Below are positions 13,164 to 26,400 of a stretch of DNA of 64,000 nucleotides, one piece after another. The stretch spans positions 558,001 through 622,000 of the forward strand of contig NW_027475162.1 of assembly GCF_051020985.1 (NCBI RefSeq), in the 5' to 3' direction. Origin of the DNA: Nomia melanderi. Lineage: Eukaryota > Arthropoda > Insecta > Hymenoptera > Halictidae. The position numbers were made by a program, and so were the translations under genes. The first letter of the stretch is position 1. Each line of letters starts with the position of its first letter. The notes under the pieces are model-generated. The model ran no database searches. It saw nothing but the letters and a program-made list of their open reading frames with translations, and was not told the DNA's origin.

Positions 13164-14505
13164 GATATCACCAGATATATATTGGATATTTCCCTGACCC
13201 TGAGTGTCCGGCCCCATGAGACTGTGGTTTTCTCGGCCCCTGGTGGTCCGGGGTTGTTTCCGCTTCACAGATTCATGCGCCTGGGCCTGCTGCAGATAAT
13301 TCGCTTTGGCTTATTGCGCTATCTCTAATAGCACCCGTGATATCACCAGATATATATTGGATTTTCCCCTGACCCTGAGTGTCCGGCCCCATGAGACGGT
13401 GGTTTACTCGGCCCCTGGTGGTCCGAGGTCGTTCCCGCTGCACAGATTCATGCGCCAGGGGTCCTGCAGATAATTCACTTTGGTTTATTGGGCTATCCCT
13501 AATAGCACCCAAGATATCAACATATATATATATTGAATTTTTCCCTGACCCTGAGTGTCCGGCCCCATGAGACGGTAGTTTTGTCGGCCCCTGGTGGACT
13601 GAGGTCGTTCCCGCTGCACAGATGCATGCACCAGGCCTCCTACAGATAATTCACTTTGGTTTATTGCGCTATCTCTAATAGCACCCGAGATATCACCAGA
13701 TATATATTGGATTTTCCCCTGACCCTGAGGGTCCGGCCCCATGAGACTGTGGTTTTCTCGGCCCCTGGTGGTGCGATGTCGTTCTTGCTGCCCAGATTCA
13801 TGCGCCAGGGCCTCCTACAGACAATGCAATTTGATTTATTGCGCTATCTCTAATAGCACCCGAGAAACCTCCATATATATGCTGGATTTATACATGACTT
13901 TAGGTGACGGATACCGAAAATCTGTAATTTTCTCAGCCCCCGGTGGTCCGATGTCGTTCCTGCTGCACACATTCATGCGCAAGGGCCTCCTGCAGACAAC
14001 TCACTTTGGTTTATTGCGCTGTCTCTAATAGCACCCGAGATATCACCAGATATATATTGGGCTTTTTCCCTGACCCTGAGTTTCCGGCCCCATGAGACGG
14101 TGGTTTTCTCCGCCCCTGGTGGTCGGATGTCGTTCCTGCTGCACAGATTCATGCGCCAGGGCCTCCTACAGACAATGCACTTTGAATTATTGCGCTATCT
14201 GTAATAGTACCCGAGATATCACCAGAAATATATTGGATTTTTCCCTGACCCTGAGTGCCCGGCCCCATGAGACGGTGGTTTTCTCCGCCCCTGGTGGTCC
14301 GAGGTCGTTCCCGCTGCACAGATGCATGCGCCAGGGCCTCCTGCAGATAATTCACTTTGGTTTATTGCGCTATCTCTAATAGCACCCGAGATATCACCAG
14401 ATATGTATTGGATTTTCCCCTGACCCTGAGGGTCCGGCCCCATGAGACTGTGGTTTTCTCGGCCCCTGGTGGTCCGAGGTTGTTCCCGCTGCACAGATTC
14501 ATGCG
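13164..14505. repeat. 8-mer tandem duplication, copy 1
   Basis: This block is repeated at 14565-15906, exactly 1401 bases downstream. By eye I find only two substitutions in about 1342 bases: C at 13310 against T at 14711, and A at 13520 against C at 14921. The unit mixes A monomers, one B monomer (core near 13864), a 174-bp variant (CCAGGGGTCCTGCAG), a monomer with an expanded TA tract (CCATATATATATATTGA type), and private states such as GTTTACTCGG, CTGAGTTTCCGG and GGTTTTCTCCGCC. Confidence 0.95.
13511..13545. repeat. Expanded TA tract in a monomer
   Basis: Here the usual CCAGATATATATTGG becomes CATATATATATATTGA, about two bases longer. Similar +2 tracts occur near 14921, 15974, 17199, 17382, 20006, 21754 and 56583. 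They fall into two forms (CCATATATATATATTG and CCAGATATATATATTG), so slippage happened at least twice and was then spread by monomer copying. Confidence 0.8.
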
Positions 14506-14564
14506 ACTGGCCGTCTTGCAGACAATTCACTTTGGTTTATTGCGCTATCTCAAATAGCACCCGT

Positions 14565-15906
14565 GATATCACCAGATATATATTGGATATTTCCCTGACC
14601 CTGAGTGTCCGGCCCCATGAGACTGTGGTTTTCTCGGCCCCTGGTGGTCCGGGGTTGTTTCCGCTTCACAGATTCATGCGCCTGGGCCTGCTGCAGATAA
14701 TTCGCTTTGGTTTATTGCGCTATCTCTAATAGCACCCGTGATATCACCAGATATATATTGGATTTTCCCCTGACCCTGAGTGTCCGGCCCCATGAGACGG
14801 TGGTTTACTCGGCCCCTGGTGGTCCGAGGTCGTTCCCGCTGCACAGATTCATGCGCCAGGGGTCCTGCAGATAATTCACTTTGGTTTATTGGGCTATCCC
14901 TAATAGCACCCAAGATATCACCATATATATATATTGAATTTTTCCCTGACCCTGAGTGTCCGGCCCCATGAGACGGTAGTTTTGTCGGCCCCTGGTGGAC
15001 TGAGGTCGTTCCCGCTGCACAGATGCATGCACCAGGCCTCCTACAGATAATTCACTTTGGTTTATTGCGCTATCTCTAATAGCACCCGAGATATCACCAG
15101 ATATATATTGGATTTTCCCCTGACCCTGAGGGTCCGGCCCCATGAGACTGTGGTTTTCTCGGCCCCTGGTGGTGCGATGTCGTTCTTGCTGCCCAGATTC
15201 ATGCGCCAGGGCCTCCTACAGACAATGCAATTTGATTTATTGCGCTATCTCTAATAGCACCCGAGAAACCTCCATATATATGCTGGATTTATACATGACT
15301 TTAGGTGACGGATACCGAAAATCTGTAATTTTCTCAGCCCCCGGTGGTCCGATGTCGTTCCTGCTGCACACATTCATGCGCAAGGGCCTCCTGCAGACAA
15401 CTCACTTTGGTTTATTGCGCTGTCTCTAATAGCACCCGAGATATCACCAGATATATATTGGGCTTTTTCCCTGACCCTGAGTTTCCGGCCCCATGAGACG
15501 GTGGTTTTCTCCGCCCCTGGTGGTCGGATGTCGTTCCTGCTGCACAGATTCATGCGCCAGGGCCTCCTACAGACAATGCACTTTGAATTATTGCGCTATC
15601 TGTAATAGTACCCGAGATATCACCAGAAATATATTGGATTTTTCCCTGACCCTGAGTGCCCGGCCCCATGAGACGGTGGTTTTCTCCGCCCCTGGTGGTC
15701 CGAGGTCGTTCCCGCTGCACAGATGCATGCGCCAGGGCCTCCTGCAGATAATTCACTTTGGTTTATTGCGCTATCTCTAATAGCACCCGAGATATCACCA
15801 GATATGTATTGGATTTTCCCCTGACCCTGAGGGTCCGGCCCCATGAGACTGTGGTTTTCTCGGCCCCTGGTGGTCCGAGGTTGTTCCCGCTGCACAGATT
15901 CATGCG
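14565..15906. repeat. 8-mer tandem duplication, copy 2
   Basis: This is the second copy of the 1401-bp unit. Identity starts at the G of GATATC at 14565, right after a CCCGT/CCCGA difference. It ends at 15906 within CATGCG, after which copy 1 reads ACTGGCCGTC and copy 2 reads CCAGGGCCTC. Near-identity over 1.3 kb makes this one of the youngest events in the window. Confidence 0.95.
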
Positions 15907-18900
15907 CCAGGGCCTCCTACAGACAATGCACTTTGATTTATTGCGCTATCTGTAATAGCACCCGAGATATCACCAGATATATATATTGGGTTTTTTCCTG
16001 ACTCTGAGTGTCCGGCCCCATGAGACGGTGGTTTTCTCGGCCCCTGGTGGTCCGAGGTCGTTCCCGCTGCACAGATTCATGCGCCAGGGATACTGCAGAT
16101 AATTCACTTTGGTTTATTGCGCTATCTCTAATAGCACCCGAGATATCACCAGATATATATTGGATTTTCCCCAGACCCTGAGTGTCCGGCCCCATGAGAT
16201 GGTGGTTTTCTCGGCCCCTGGTGATCCGAGGTCGCTCCCGCTGCACAGATTCATGCGCCAGGGCCTCCTGCAGATAATTCACTTTGGTTTATTGCGCTAT
16301 CTCTAATAGCACCCGAGATAACACCAGATATATATTGGATTTTCCCCTGACCCTGAGGGTCCGGCCCCATGAGACTGTGGTTTCCTCGGCCCCTGGTGGT
16401 CCCAGGTCGTTCCCGCTGCACAGATTCATGCGCCTGGACCTCCTGCAGATAATTCACTTTGATTTATTGCGCTATCTGTAATAGCACCCGAGATATCACC
16501 AGAAATATATTGGATTTTTCCCTGACCCTGAGTGTCCGGCCCCATGAGACGGTGGTTTTCTCGGCCCCTGGTGGTCTGAGGTCGTTCCCGCTGCACAGAT
16601 TCATGCGCCAGGGGTACTGCAGATAATTCACTTTGGCTTATTGCGCTATCTCTAATAGCACCCGAGATATCACCAGATATATATTGGATTTTCCCCTGAC
16701 CTTGAGTGTCCGGCCCCATGAGATAGTGGTTTTCTCGGCCCCTGGTGATCCGAGGTCGTTCCCGCTGCACAGATTCATGCGCCAGGGCCTCCTGCAGATA
16801 ATTCACTTTGGTTTATTGCGCTATCTCTAATAGCACCCGAGATATCACCAGATATATATTGGATTTTCCCCTGACCCTGAGGGTCCGGCCCCATGAGACT
16901 GTGGTTTTCTCGGCCCCTGGTGGTCCGAGGTCGTTCCCGCTGCACAGATTCATGCGCCTGGGCCTCCTGCAGATAATTCACTTTGATTTATTGCGCTATC
17001 TGTAATAGCACCCGAGATATCACCAGAAATATATTGGATTTTCCCCTGACCCTGAGTGTCCGGCCCCATGAGACTGTGGTTTTCTCGGCCCCTGGTGGTC
17101 CGAGGTCGTTCCCGCTGCACAGATTCATGCGCCAGGGCCTCCTGCAGATAATTCACTTTGGTTTATTGCGCTATCCCTAATAGCACCCGAGATATCACCA
17201 TATATATATATTGGATTTTTCCCTGGCTCTGAGTGCCCGGCCCCATGAGACGGAGGTTTTCTCCGCCCCTGGTGGTCCGAGGTCGTTCCCGCTGCACAGA
17301 TGCATGCGCCAGGGCCTCCTGCAGATAATTCACTTTGGTTTATTGCGCTATCTCTAATAGCACCCGAGATATCACCAGATATATATATTGGGTTTTTTCC
17401 TGACTCTGAGTGTCCGGCCCCATGAGACGGAGGTTTTCTCGGCCCCTGGTGGTCCGAGGTCGTTCCCGCTGCACAGATTCATGCGCCAGGGGTACTGCAG
17501 ATAATTCACTTTGGTTTATTGCGCTATCTCTAATAGCACCCGAGATATCACCAGATATATATTGGATTTTTCCCTGACCCTGAGTGTCCGGCCCCATGAG
17601 ACTGTGGTTTTCTCGGCCCCTGGTGGTCCGAAGTCGTTCCCGCTGCACAGATTCATGCGCCAGGGCCTCCTACAGACAATGCACTTTGATTTATTGCGCT
17701 ATCTGTAATAGCACCCGAGAAACCTCCATATATATGCTGGATTTATACATGACCTTGGGTGACGGATACCCGAAAATCTGTAATTTTCTCGGCCCCTGGT
17801 GGTCCGATGTCGTTCCTGCTGCACACATTCATGCGCAAGGGCCTCCTGCAGACAACTCACTTTGGTTTATTGCGCTATCTCTAATAGCACCCGAGATATC
17901 ACCAGATATATATTGGATTTTCCCCTGACCCTGAGGGTCCGGCCCCATGAGACTGTGGTTTTCTCGGCCCCTGGTGGTCCGATGCCGTTCCCGCTGCACA
18001 GACTCATGCGCCAGGGCCTCCTACAGACAATGCACGTTTATTTATTGCGCTATCTGCAATAGCACCCGAGATATCACCAGAAATATATTGGATTCTTCCC
18101 TGACCCTGAGTGTCCGGCCCCATGAGACGGAGGTTTTCTTGGCCCCTGGTGGTCCGAGGTCGTTCCCGCTGCACAGATTCATGCGCCAGGGCCTCCTACA
18201 GACAATGCACTTTGATTTATTGCGCTATCTGTAATAGCACCCGAGAAACCTCCATATATATGCTGGATTTATACATGACTTTGGGTGACGGATACAGAAA
18301 ATCTGTAATTTTCTCGGCCCCTGGTGGTCCGATGTCGTTCCTGCGGCACAGATTCATGCGCAAGGGCCTCCTACGGACAATGCACTTTGATTTATTGCGC
18401 TATCTCTAATAGCACCCGGGACATCACCATATATATATTTGATTTTTCCCTGACCCTGAGTGTCCGGCCCCATGAGACGGTGGTTTTCTCGGCCCCTGGT
18501 GGTCCGATGCCGTTCCCACTGCACAGATTCATGCGCCAGGGCCTCCTGCAGATAATTCACTTTGGTTTATTGCGCTATCTGTAATAGCACCCGAGATGTC
18601 ACCAGATATATATTGGATTTTTCCCTGACTCTGAGTGTCCGGAACCATGAGACGGTGGTTTTCTCGGCCCCTGGTGGTCCGAGGTCGTTCCCACTGCACA
18701 GATTCATGTGCCAGGGCCTCCTGCAGATAATTCACTTTGGTTTATTGCGCTATCTCTAATAGCATCAGAGATATCACCAGATATATATTGGATTTTCCCC
18801 TGACCCTGAGTGTCCGGCCCCATGAGACTGTGGTTTTCTCGGCCCCTGGTGGTCCGATGTCGTTCGCGCTGCACAGACTCATGCGCCAGGGCCTCCTACA

Positions 18901-19637
18901 GACAATGCACGTTGATTTATTGCGCTATCTGCAATAGCACCCGAGAAACCTCCATATATATGCTGGATTTATACATGACTTAGGGTGACGGATACCGAAA
19001 ATCTGTAATTTTCTCGGCCCCTGGTGGTCCGATGTCGTTCCTGCTGCACACATCCATGCGCAAGGGCCTCCTGCAGACAACTCACTTTGGTATATTGCGC
19101 TATCTCTAATAGCACCCGAGATATCGCCAGATATATATTGGATTTTTCCCTGACTCTGAGTGTCCGGAACCATGAGACGGTGGTTTTCTCGGCCCCTGGT
19201 GGTCCGATGTCGTTCCCGCTGCACAGACTCATGCGCCAGGGCCTCCTACAGACAATGCACGTTGATTTATTGCGCTATCTGCAATAGCACCCGTGATATC
19301 ACCAGATATATATTGGATTTTTCCCTGACCCTGAATGACCGGCCCCATGAGACGGTGGTTTTCTCGGCCCCTGGTGGTCCGAGGTCGTTCCCGCTGCACA
19401 GATTCATGCGCCAGGGCCTCCTGCAGATAATTCACTTTGGTTTATTGCGCTATCTGTAATAGCACCCGAGATATCACCAGATATATATTGGATTTTCCCC
19501 AGACCCTGAGTGTCCGGCCCCATGAGACTGTGGTTTTCTCGGCCCCTGGTGGTCCGATGCCGTTCCCGCTGCACAGACTCATGCGCCAGGGCCTCCTACA
19601 GACATTGCACGTTGATTTATTGCGCAATCTGCAATAG

Positions 19638-19812
19638 CACCCGAGAAACCTCCATATATATGCTGGATTTATACATGACTTTGGGTGACGGATACCGAAA
19701 ATTTGTAATTTTCTCGGCCCCTGGTGGTCCGATGTCGTTCCTGCTGCACACATTCATGCGCAAGGGCCTCCTGCAGACAACTCACTTTGGTTTATTGCGC
19801 TATCTCTAATAG
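19638..19812. repeat. Representative type B monomer
   Basis: This monomer has the same length and the same right half as type A, but a different left part. The flank reads GAGAAACCTCCATATATATG instead of GAGATATCACCAGATATATA, so the EcoRV site is lost. The ~40-bp core (ACATGACTTTGGGTGACGGA, then TACCGAAAA) aligns to the A core without gaps but with only about 55% identity. The right half has its own linked variants: GATGTCGTTCCTGCTGCACA, CATTCATGCGCAAGGGCC and a CAGACAACTCAC tail. Close relatives lie near 13864, 15265, 17711, 18942, 21219, 21910, 22971 and 23497. Confidence 0.93.
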
Positions 19813-20754
19813 CACCCGAGATATCACCAGATATATATTGGATTTTCCCCTGACCCTGAGGGTCCGGCCCCATGAGACTGTGGTTTTCTCGGCCCCTGGT
19901 GGTCCGAGGTTGTTCCCGCTGCACAGATTCATGCGCCAGGGCCTCCTACAGACAATGCACTTTGATTTATTGCGCTATCTGTAATATCACCCGAGATATC
20001 ACCAGATATATATATTGGGTTTTTTCCTGACTCTGAGTGTCCGGCCCCATGAGACGGTGGTTTTCTCGGCCCCTGGTGGTCCGAGGTCGTTCCCGCTGCA
20101 CAGATTCATGCGCCAGGGATACTGCAGATAATTCACTTTGGTTTATTGCGCTATCTCTAATAGCACCCGAGATATCACCAGATATATATTGGATTTTCCC
20201 CTGACCCTGAGTGTCCGGCCCCATGATATGGTGGTTTTCTCGGCCCCTGGTGATCCGAGGTCGTTCCCGTTGCACAGATTCATGCGCCAGGGCCTCCTGC
20301 AGATAATTCACTTTGATTTATTGCGCTATCTCTAATAGCACCCGGGACATCACCATATATATATTTGATTTTTCCCTGACCCTGAGTGTCCGGCCCCATG
20401 AGACGGTGGTTTTCTCGGCCCCTGGTGGTCCGAGGTCGTTCCCGCTGCACAGATTCATGTGCCAGGGGTACTGCAGATAATTCACTTTGGTTTATTGCGC
20501 TATCTCTAATAGCACCCGAGATATCACCAGATATATATTGGATTTTCCCCTGACCCTGAGTGTCCGGCCCCATGAGATGGTGGTTTTCTCGGCCCCTGGT
20601 TATCCGAGGTCGTTCCCGCTGCACAGATTCATGCGCCAGGGCCTCCTGCAGATAATTCACTTTGGTTTATTGCGCTATCTCTAATAGCACCCGGGATATC
20701 ACCAGATATATATTGGATTTTTCCCTGACCCTGAGGGTCCGGCCCCATGAGACG

Positions 20755-21657
20755 GTGGTTTTCTCGGCGCCTGGTGGTCCGATGCCGTTCCCGCTGCACA
20801 GACTCATGCGCCAGGGCCTCCTACAGACAATGCACGTTGATTTATTGCGCTATCTGCAATAGCACCCGAGATATCACCAGAAATATATTGGATTCTTCCC
20901 TGACCCTGAGTGTCCGGCCCCATGAGACGGAGGTTTTCTTGGCCCCTGGTGGTCCGAGGTCGTTCCCGCTGCACAGATGCATGCGCCAGGGCCTACTGCA
21001 GATAATTCACTTTGGTTTATTGCGCTATCTCTAATAGCACCCGCGAAAGCTCCATATATATGCTGGATTTTTACATGACTTTGGGTGACGGATACAGAAA
21101 ATCTGTAATTTTCTCGGCCCCTGGTGGTCCGATGTCGTTCCTGCGGCACAGATTCATGCGCAAGGGCCTCCTACGGACAATGCACTTTGATTTATTGCGC
21201 TATCTGTAATAGCACCCGAGAAACCTCCATATATATGCTGGATTTATACATGACTTTGGGTGACGGATACCGAAAACCTGTAATTTTCTCGGCCCCTGGT
21301 GGTCCGATGTCGTTCCTGCTGCACACATTCATGCGCAAGGGCCTCCTGCAGACAACTCACTTTGGTTTATTGCGCAATCTCTAATAGCACCCGAGATATC
21401 ACCAGATATATATTGGATTTTTCCCTGACTCTGAGTGTCCGGAACCATGAGACGGTGGTTTTCTCGGCCCCTGGTGGTCCGAGGTCGTTCCCACTGCACA
21501 GATTCATGCGCCAGGGCCTCCTGCAGATAATTCACTTTGGTTTATTGCGCTATCTGTAATAGTACCCGAGATGTCACCAGAAATATATTGGATTTTTCCC
21601 TGACCCTGAGTGTCCGGCCCCATGAGACTGTGGTTTTCTCGGCCCCTGGTGGTCCGA
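20755..21657. repeat. ~0.9-kb block repeated 1752 bp downstream, copy 1
   Basis: Matches 22507-23409 (10-monomer spacing). I see two substitutions: CGCCAGGGCC against CGCCACGGCC, and TTTGGGTGACGG against TTTGTGTGACGG. The block holds two consecutive B monomers of different form (about 21044 and 21219), CTCGGCGCC, GATTCTTCCC and GGTTTTCTTGG. It ends where GTCCGAGGTCG in copy 1 becomes GTCCGATGCCG in copy 2. Confidence 0.92.
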
Positions 21658-22506
21658 GGTCGTTCCCGCTGCACATATTCATGCGCCTGGGCCTCCTGCA
21701 GATAATTCACTTTGGTTTATTGGGCTCTCTCTAATAGCACCCAAGATATCACCATATATATATATTGGATTTTTCCCTGACCCTGAGTGTCCGGCCCCAT
21801 GAGACTGTGGTTTTCTCGGCCCCTGGTGGTCCGATGTCGTCTTTGCTGCCCAGATTCATGCGCCAGGGCCTCCTACAGACAATGCACTTTGATTTATTGC
21901 GCTATCTGTAATAGCACCCGAGAAACCTCCATATATATGCTGGATTCATACATGACTTTGGGTGACGGATACCGAAAATCTGTAATTTTCTCGGCCCCTG
22001 GTGGTCCGATGTCGTTCCTGCTGCACACATTCATGCGCAAGGGCCTCCTGCAGACAACTCACTTTGGTTTATTGCGCTATCTCTAATAGCACCCGAGATA
22101 TCACCAGATATATATTGGATTTTTCCCTGACCCTGAGTGTCCGGCACCATAAGACGGTGGTTTTCAAGGCCCCTGGTGGTCCGAGGTCGTTCCCGCTGCA
22201 CAGATTCATATGCCAGGGCCTCCTACAGACAATGCACGTTGATTTATTGCGCTATCTGCAATAGCACCCGTGATATCACCAGATATATATTGCATTTTTC
22301 CCTGACCCTGAATGACCGGCCCCATGAGACGGTGGTTTTCTCGGCCCCTGGTGGTCCGAGGTCGTTCCCGCTGCACAGATTCATGCGCCAGGGCCTCCTG
22401 CAGATAATTCACTTTGGTTTATTGCGCTATCTGTAATAGCACCCGAGATATCACCAGATATATATTGGATTTTCCCCAGACCCTGAGTGTCCGGCCCCAT
22501 GAGACT

Positions 22507-23409
22507 GTGGTTTTCTCGGCGCCTGGTGGTCCGATGCCGTTCCCGCTGCACAGACTCATGCGCCACGGCCTCCTACAGACAATGCACGTTGATTTATTGC
22601 GCTATCTGCAATAGCACCCGAGATATCACCAGAAATATATTGGATTCTTCCCTGACCCTGAGTGTCCGGCCCCATGAGACGGAGGTTTTCTTGGCCCCTG
22701 GTGGTCCGAGGTCGTTCCCGCTGCACAGATGCATGCGCCAGGGCCTACTGCAGATAATTCACTTTGGTTTATTGCGCTATCTCTAATAGCACCCGCGAAA
22801 GCTCCATATATATGCTGGATTTTTACATGACTTTGGGTGACGGATACAGAAAATCTGTAATTTTCTCGGCCCCTGGTGGTCCGATGTCGTTCCTGCGGCA
22901 CAGATTCATGCGCAAGGGCCTCCTACGGACAATGCACTTTGATTTATTGCGCTATCTGTAATAGCACCCGAGAAACCTCCATATATATGCTGGATTTATA
23001 CATGACTTTGTGTGACGGATACCGAAAACCTGTAATTTTCTCGGCCCCTGGTGGTCCGATGTCGTTCCTGCTGCACACATTCATGCGCAAGGGCCTCCTG
23101 CAGACAACTCACTTTGGTTTATTGCGCAATCTCTAATAGCACCCGAGATATCACCAGATATATATTGGATTTTTCCCTGACTCTGAGTGTCCGGAACCAT
23201 GAGACGGTGGTTTTCTCGGCCCCTGGTGGTCCGAGGTCGTTCCCACTGCACAGATTCATGCGCCAGGGCCTCCTGCAGATAATTCACTTTGGTTTATTGC
23301 GCTATCTGTAATAGTACCCGAGATGTCACCAGAAATATATTGGATTTTTCCCTGACCCTGAGTGTCCGGCCCCATGAGACTGTGGTTTTCTCGGCCCCTG
23401 GTGGTCCGA
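22507..23409. repeat. ~0.9-kb block repeated 1752 bp downstream, copy 2
   Basis: This is the second copy of 20755-21657. The sequence between the copies (21658-22506) is not part of the repeat. It carries its own B monomer near 21910 and A monomers with unusual states (GTCCGGCACCATAAGACGG, TTTTCAAGGCC). Either an 8- to 10-mer repeat was later partly replaced, or the block was inserted at a distance. Confidence 0.9.
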
Positions 23410-26400
23410 TGCCGTTCCCGCTGCACAGACTCATGCGCCAGGGCCTCCTACAGACAATGCACGTTGATTTATTGCGCTATCTGCAATAGCACCCGAGAAA
23501 CCTCCATATATATGCTGGATTTATACATGACTTAGGGTGACGGATACCGAAAATCTGTAATTTTCTCGGCCCCTGGTGGTCCGATGTCGTTCCTGCTGCA
23601 CACATTCATGCGCAAGGGCCTCCTGCAGGCAACTCACTTTGGTTTATTGCGCTATCTCTAATAGCACCCGAGATATCACCAGATATATATTGGATTTTTC
23701 CCTGACTCTGAGTGTCCGGAACCATGAGACGGTGGTTTTCTCGGCCCCTGGTGGTCCGAGGTCGTTCCCACGGCACAGATTCATGCGCCAGGGCCTCCTG
23801 CAGATAATTCACTTTGGTTTATTGCGCTATCTCTAATAGCACCCGAGATATCACCAGATATATATTGGATTTTCCCCAGACCCTGAGTGTCCGGCCCCAT
23901 GAGACTGTGGTTTTCTCGGCCCCTGGTGGTCCGATATCGTTCCCGCTGCACAGACTCATGCGCCAGGGCCTCCTACAGACAATGCACGTTGATTTATTGC
24001 GCTATCTGCAATAGCACCCGAGATATCACCAGATATAAATTGGATTTTTCCCTGACCCTGAATGACCGGCCCCATGAGACGGTGGTTGTCTTGGCCCCTG
24101 GTGGTCCGAGGTCGTTCCCGCTGCACAGATGCATGCGCCAGGGCCGCCTGCAGATAATTCGCTTTGGTTTACTGCGCTATCTGTAATAGCACCCGAGATA
24201 TCACCAGATATATATTGGATTTTCCCCTAACCCTCAGTGTCCGGCACAATGAGACGGTGGTTTTCTCGGCCCCTGGTGGTCCGAGGTCCTTCCCGCTAGA
24301 CAGATTCATGCGCCAGGGCCTCCTGCAGATAATTCACTTTGGTTTATTGCGCTATCTCTAATAACACAGGGGATATCACCAGATATATATTGGATTTTTC
24401 CTTGTCCCTGAGTGTCCGGGCCCATGACACGGTGGTTTTCTCGGCCCCTGGTGGTCCGAGGTCGTTCCCGCTGCACAGATTCTTGCGGCAGGGCCTCCTG
24501 CAGATAACTCACTTTGGATTATTGCGCTATCTCTAATAGCACCCGAGATATCACCAGATATACATTGCATTTTCCCCTGACCCTGAGTGTCCGGCACCGG
24601 GAGACTGTGGTTTTCTCGGACCCCGGTGGTCCCAGGGTCGTTCCCGCTGCACAGATTCATGCGCCAGGGCCTCCTACAGACAATGCACCTTGATTTATTG
24701 CGCTATCTGTAATAGCACCCGAGATATCACCAGATATATATTGGATTTTCCCCTGACCCTGAGTGTCCGGCCCCACGAGACTGTGGTTTTCTCGGCCCCT
24801 GGTGGTCCGAGGTCGTTCCCGCTGCCCAGATTCATGCGCCTGGGCCTGCTGCAGATAATTCACTTTGGTTTATTGCGCTATCTGTAATAGCACCCGAGAT
24901 ATCACCAGATATATATTGGGTTTTTCCGTGACCCTGACAGTCCGGCCACATGAGACGGTGGTTTTCTCGGCCCCTGGTGTTCCGAGGTCGTTCCTGCTTC
25001 ACAGATTCATGCGCCAGGGCCTCCTACAGACAATGTACTTTGATTTATTGCCCTACCTGTAATAGCACCCGAGACAGCTCCATATATATGCTGGATTTTT
25101 ACATGACTTTGGGTCAAGGATACCGAAAATCTGTAATTTTTATCGGCCCCTGGTGGTCCGATGTCGTTCCTGCTGCACAACTTCATGCGCAAGGGCCTCC
25201 TACAGACAATGCACGTTGGTTTATTGGTCTATCTGTAATACCACCCGAGATATCACCAGATGTATAATGGATTTTCCCCTGACCCTGAGTGTCCAGCCCC
25301 ATGAGACGGTGGTTTTCTGGGCCTCTGGTGGTCCGAGGTCGTTCCCGTTGCACAGATTCTTGCGCCAGGGCCTCCTACAGATAATTCACTTTGGATTATT
25401 GCGCTATCTCTAATAGCACCCTAGATATCACCAGATATATATTGGATTTTTCCCTGACCCTGAGTGTCCGGCCCCATGAGACTGTGGTTTTCTCGGCCCC
25501 TGGAGGTCCGAGGTCCTTCCCGCTAGACAGATTCATGCGCCAGGGCTTCCTGCAGATAATTCACTTTGGTTTATTGCGCTATCTCTAATAGCACCCGAGA
25601 TATCACCAGACATATATTGGATTTTCGCCTGTCCCTGAGTGTCCGGACCCATGAGACTGTGGTTTTCTAGGTCCCTGGTGGTCTGAAGTCGCTCCCGCTG
25701 CACAGATTCATGCGCCAGGGCCTCCTGCAGACAATTCACTTTGGATTATTGCGCTATCTCTAATAGCACCCGAGATATCACCAGATATATATTGGATTTT
25801 CCCCTGACCCTTAGTGTCCGGCCCCATGAGACGATGGTTTTCTCGGCCCCTGGTGGTCCGAGGTCGTTCCCGCTGCACAGATTCATGCGCCAGGGCCTCC
25901 TACAGACAATGCAATTTGATATATTGCGCTATCTGTAATAGCACCCGAGATATCACCAGATATATATTGGATTTTTCCCTGACCCTGAGTGTTCGGCCCC
26001 ATGAGACGGTGGTTTTCTCGGCCCCTGGTTGTCCGAGGTCGTTCCCGCTGCACAGACTCATGCGCCAGGGCCTCCTGCAGATAATTCACTTTGGTTGATT
26101 GCGCTATCTCTAGTAGCACCCGAGATATCACCAGATATATATTGGATTTTTCCCTGACCCTGAGTGTCCGGCTCCATGAGACGGTGGTTTTCTCGGCCCC
26201 TGGTTGTCCGAGGTCGTTCCCGCTGCACAGACTCATGCGCCAGGGCCTCCTGCAGATAATTCACTTTGGTTTATTGCGCTATCTCAAATAGTACCCGAGA
26301 TATCACCAGATATATATTGGATTTTTCCCTGACCCTGAGTGTCCGGCTCCATGAGACGGTGGTTTTCTCGGCCCCTGGTTGTCCGAGGTCGTTCCCGCTG

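Larger units (their letters stand above)
15907..24200. repeat. Region IV: B-rich array with GAGAAACCTCC flank
   Basis: A and B monomers are mixed. B cores lie near 17711, 18241, 18942, 19640, 21044, 21219, 21910, 22796, 22971 and 23497, most with the GAGAAACCTCCATATATATG flank and a CAGACAACTCAC tail. A second B form (ACAGAAAATCTG with CCTGCGGCACAG) is at 18241, 21044 and 22796. The A monomers include a CTGAGGGTCCGG form, a GTCCGGAACCATGAG form, and a GATGCCGTTCCCGCTG form with CAATGCACGTTGA and CTGCAATAG. A 524-bp trimer period joins about 16109-16460 to 16633-16985. 15815-16250 matches 19844-20279 (offset 4029). Confidence 0.88.

Noticed and set aside
13864..13935. B core as a transposon insertion into the A monomer.
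   Set aside because: B replaces A with no length change and no target-site duplication, and the two cores still align at 22 of 40 bases. It is a divergent allele, not an insertion.
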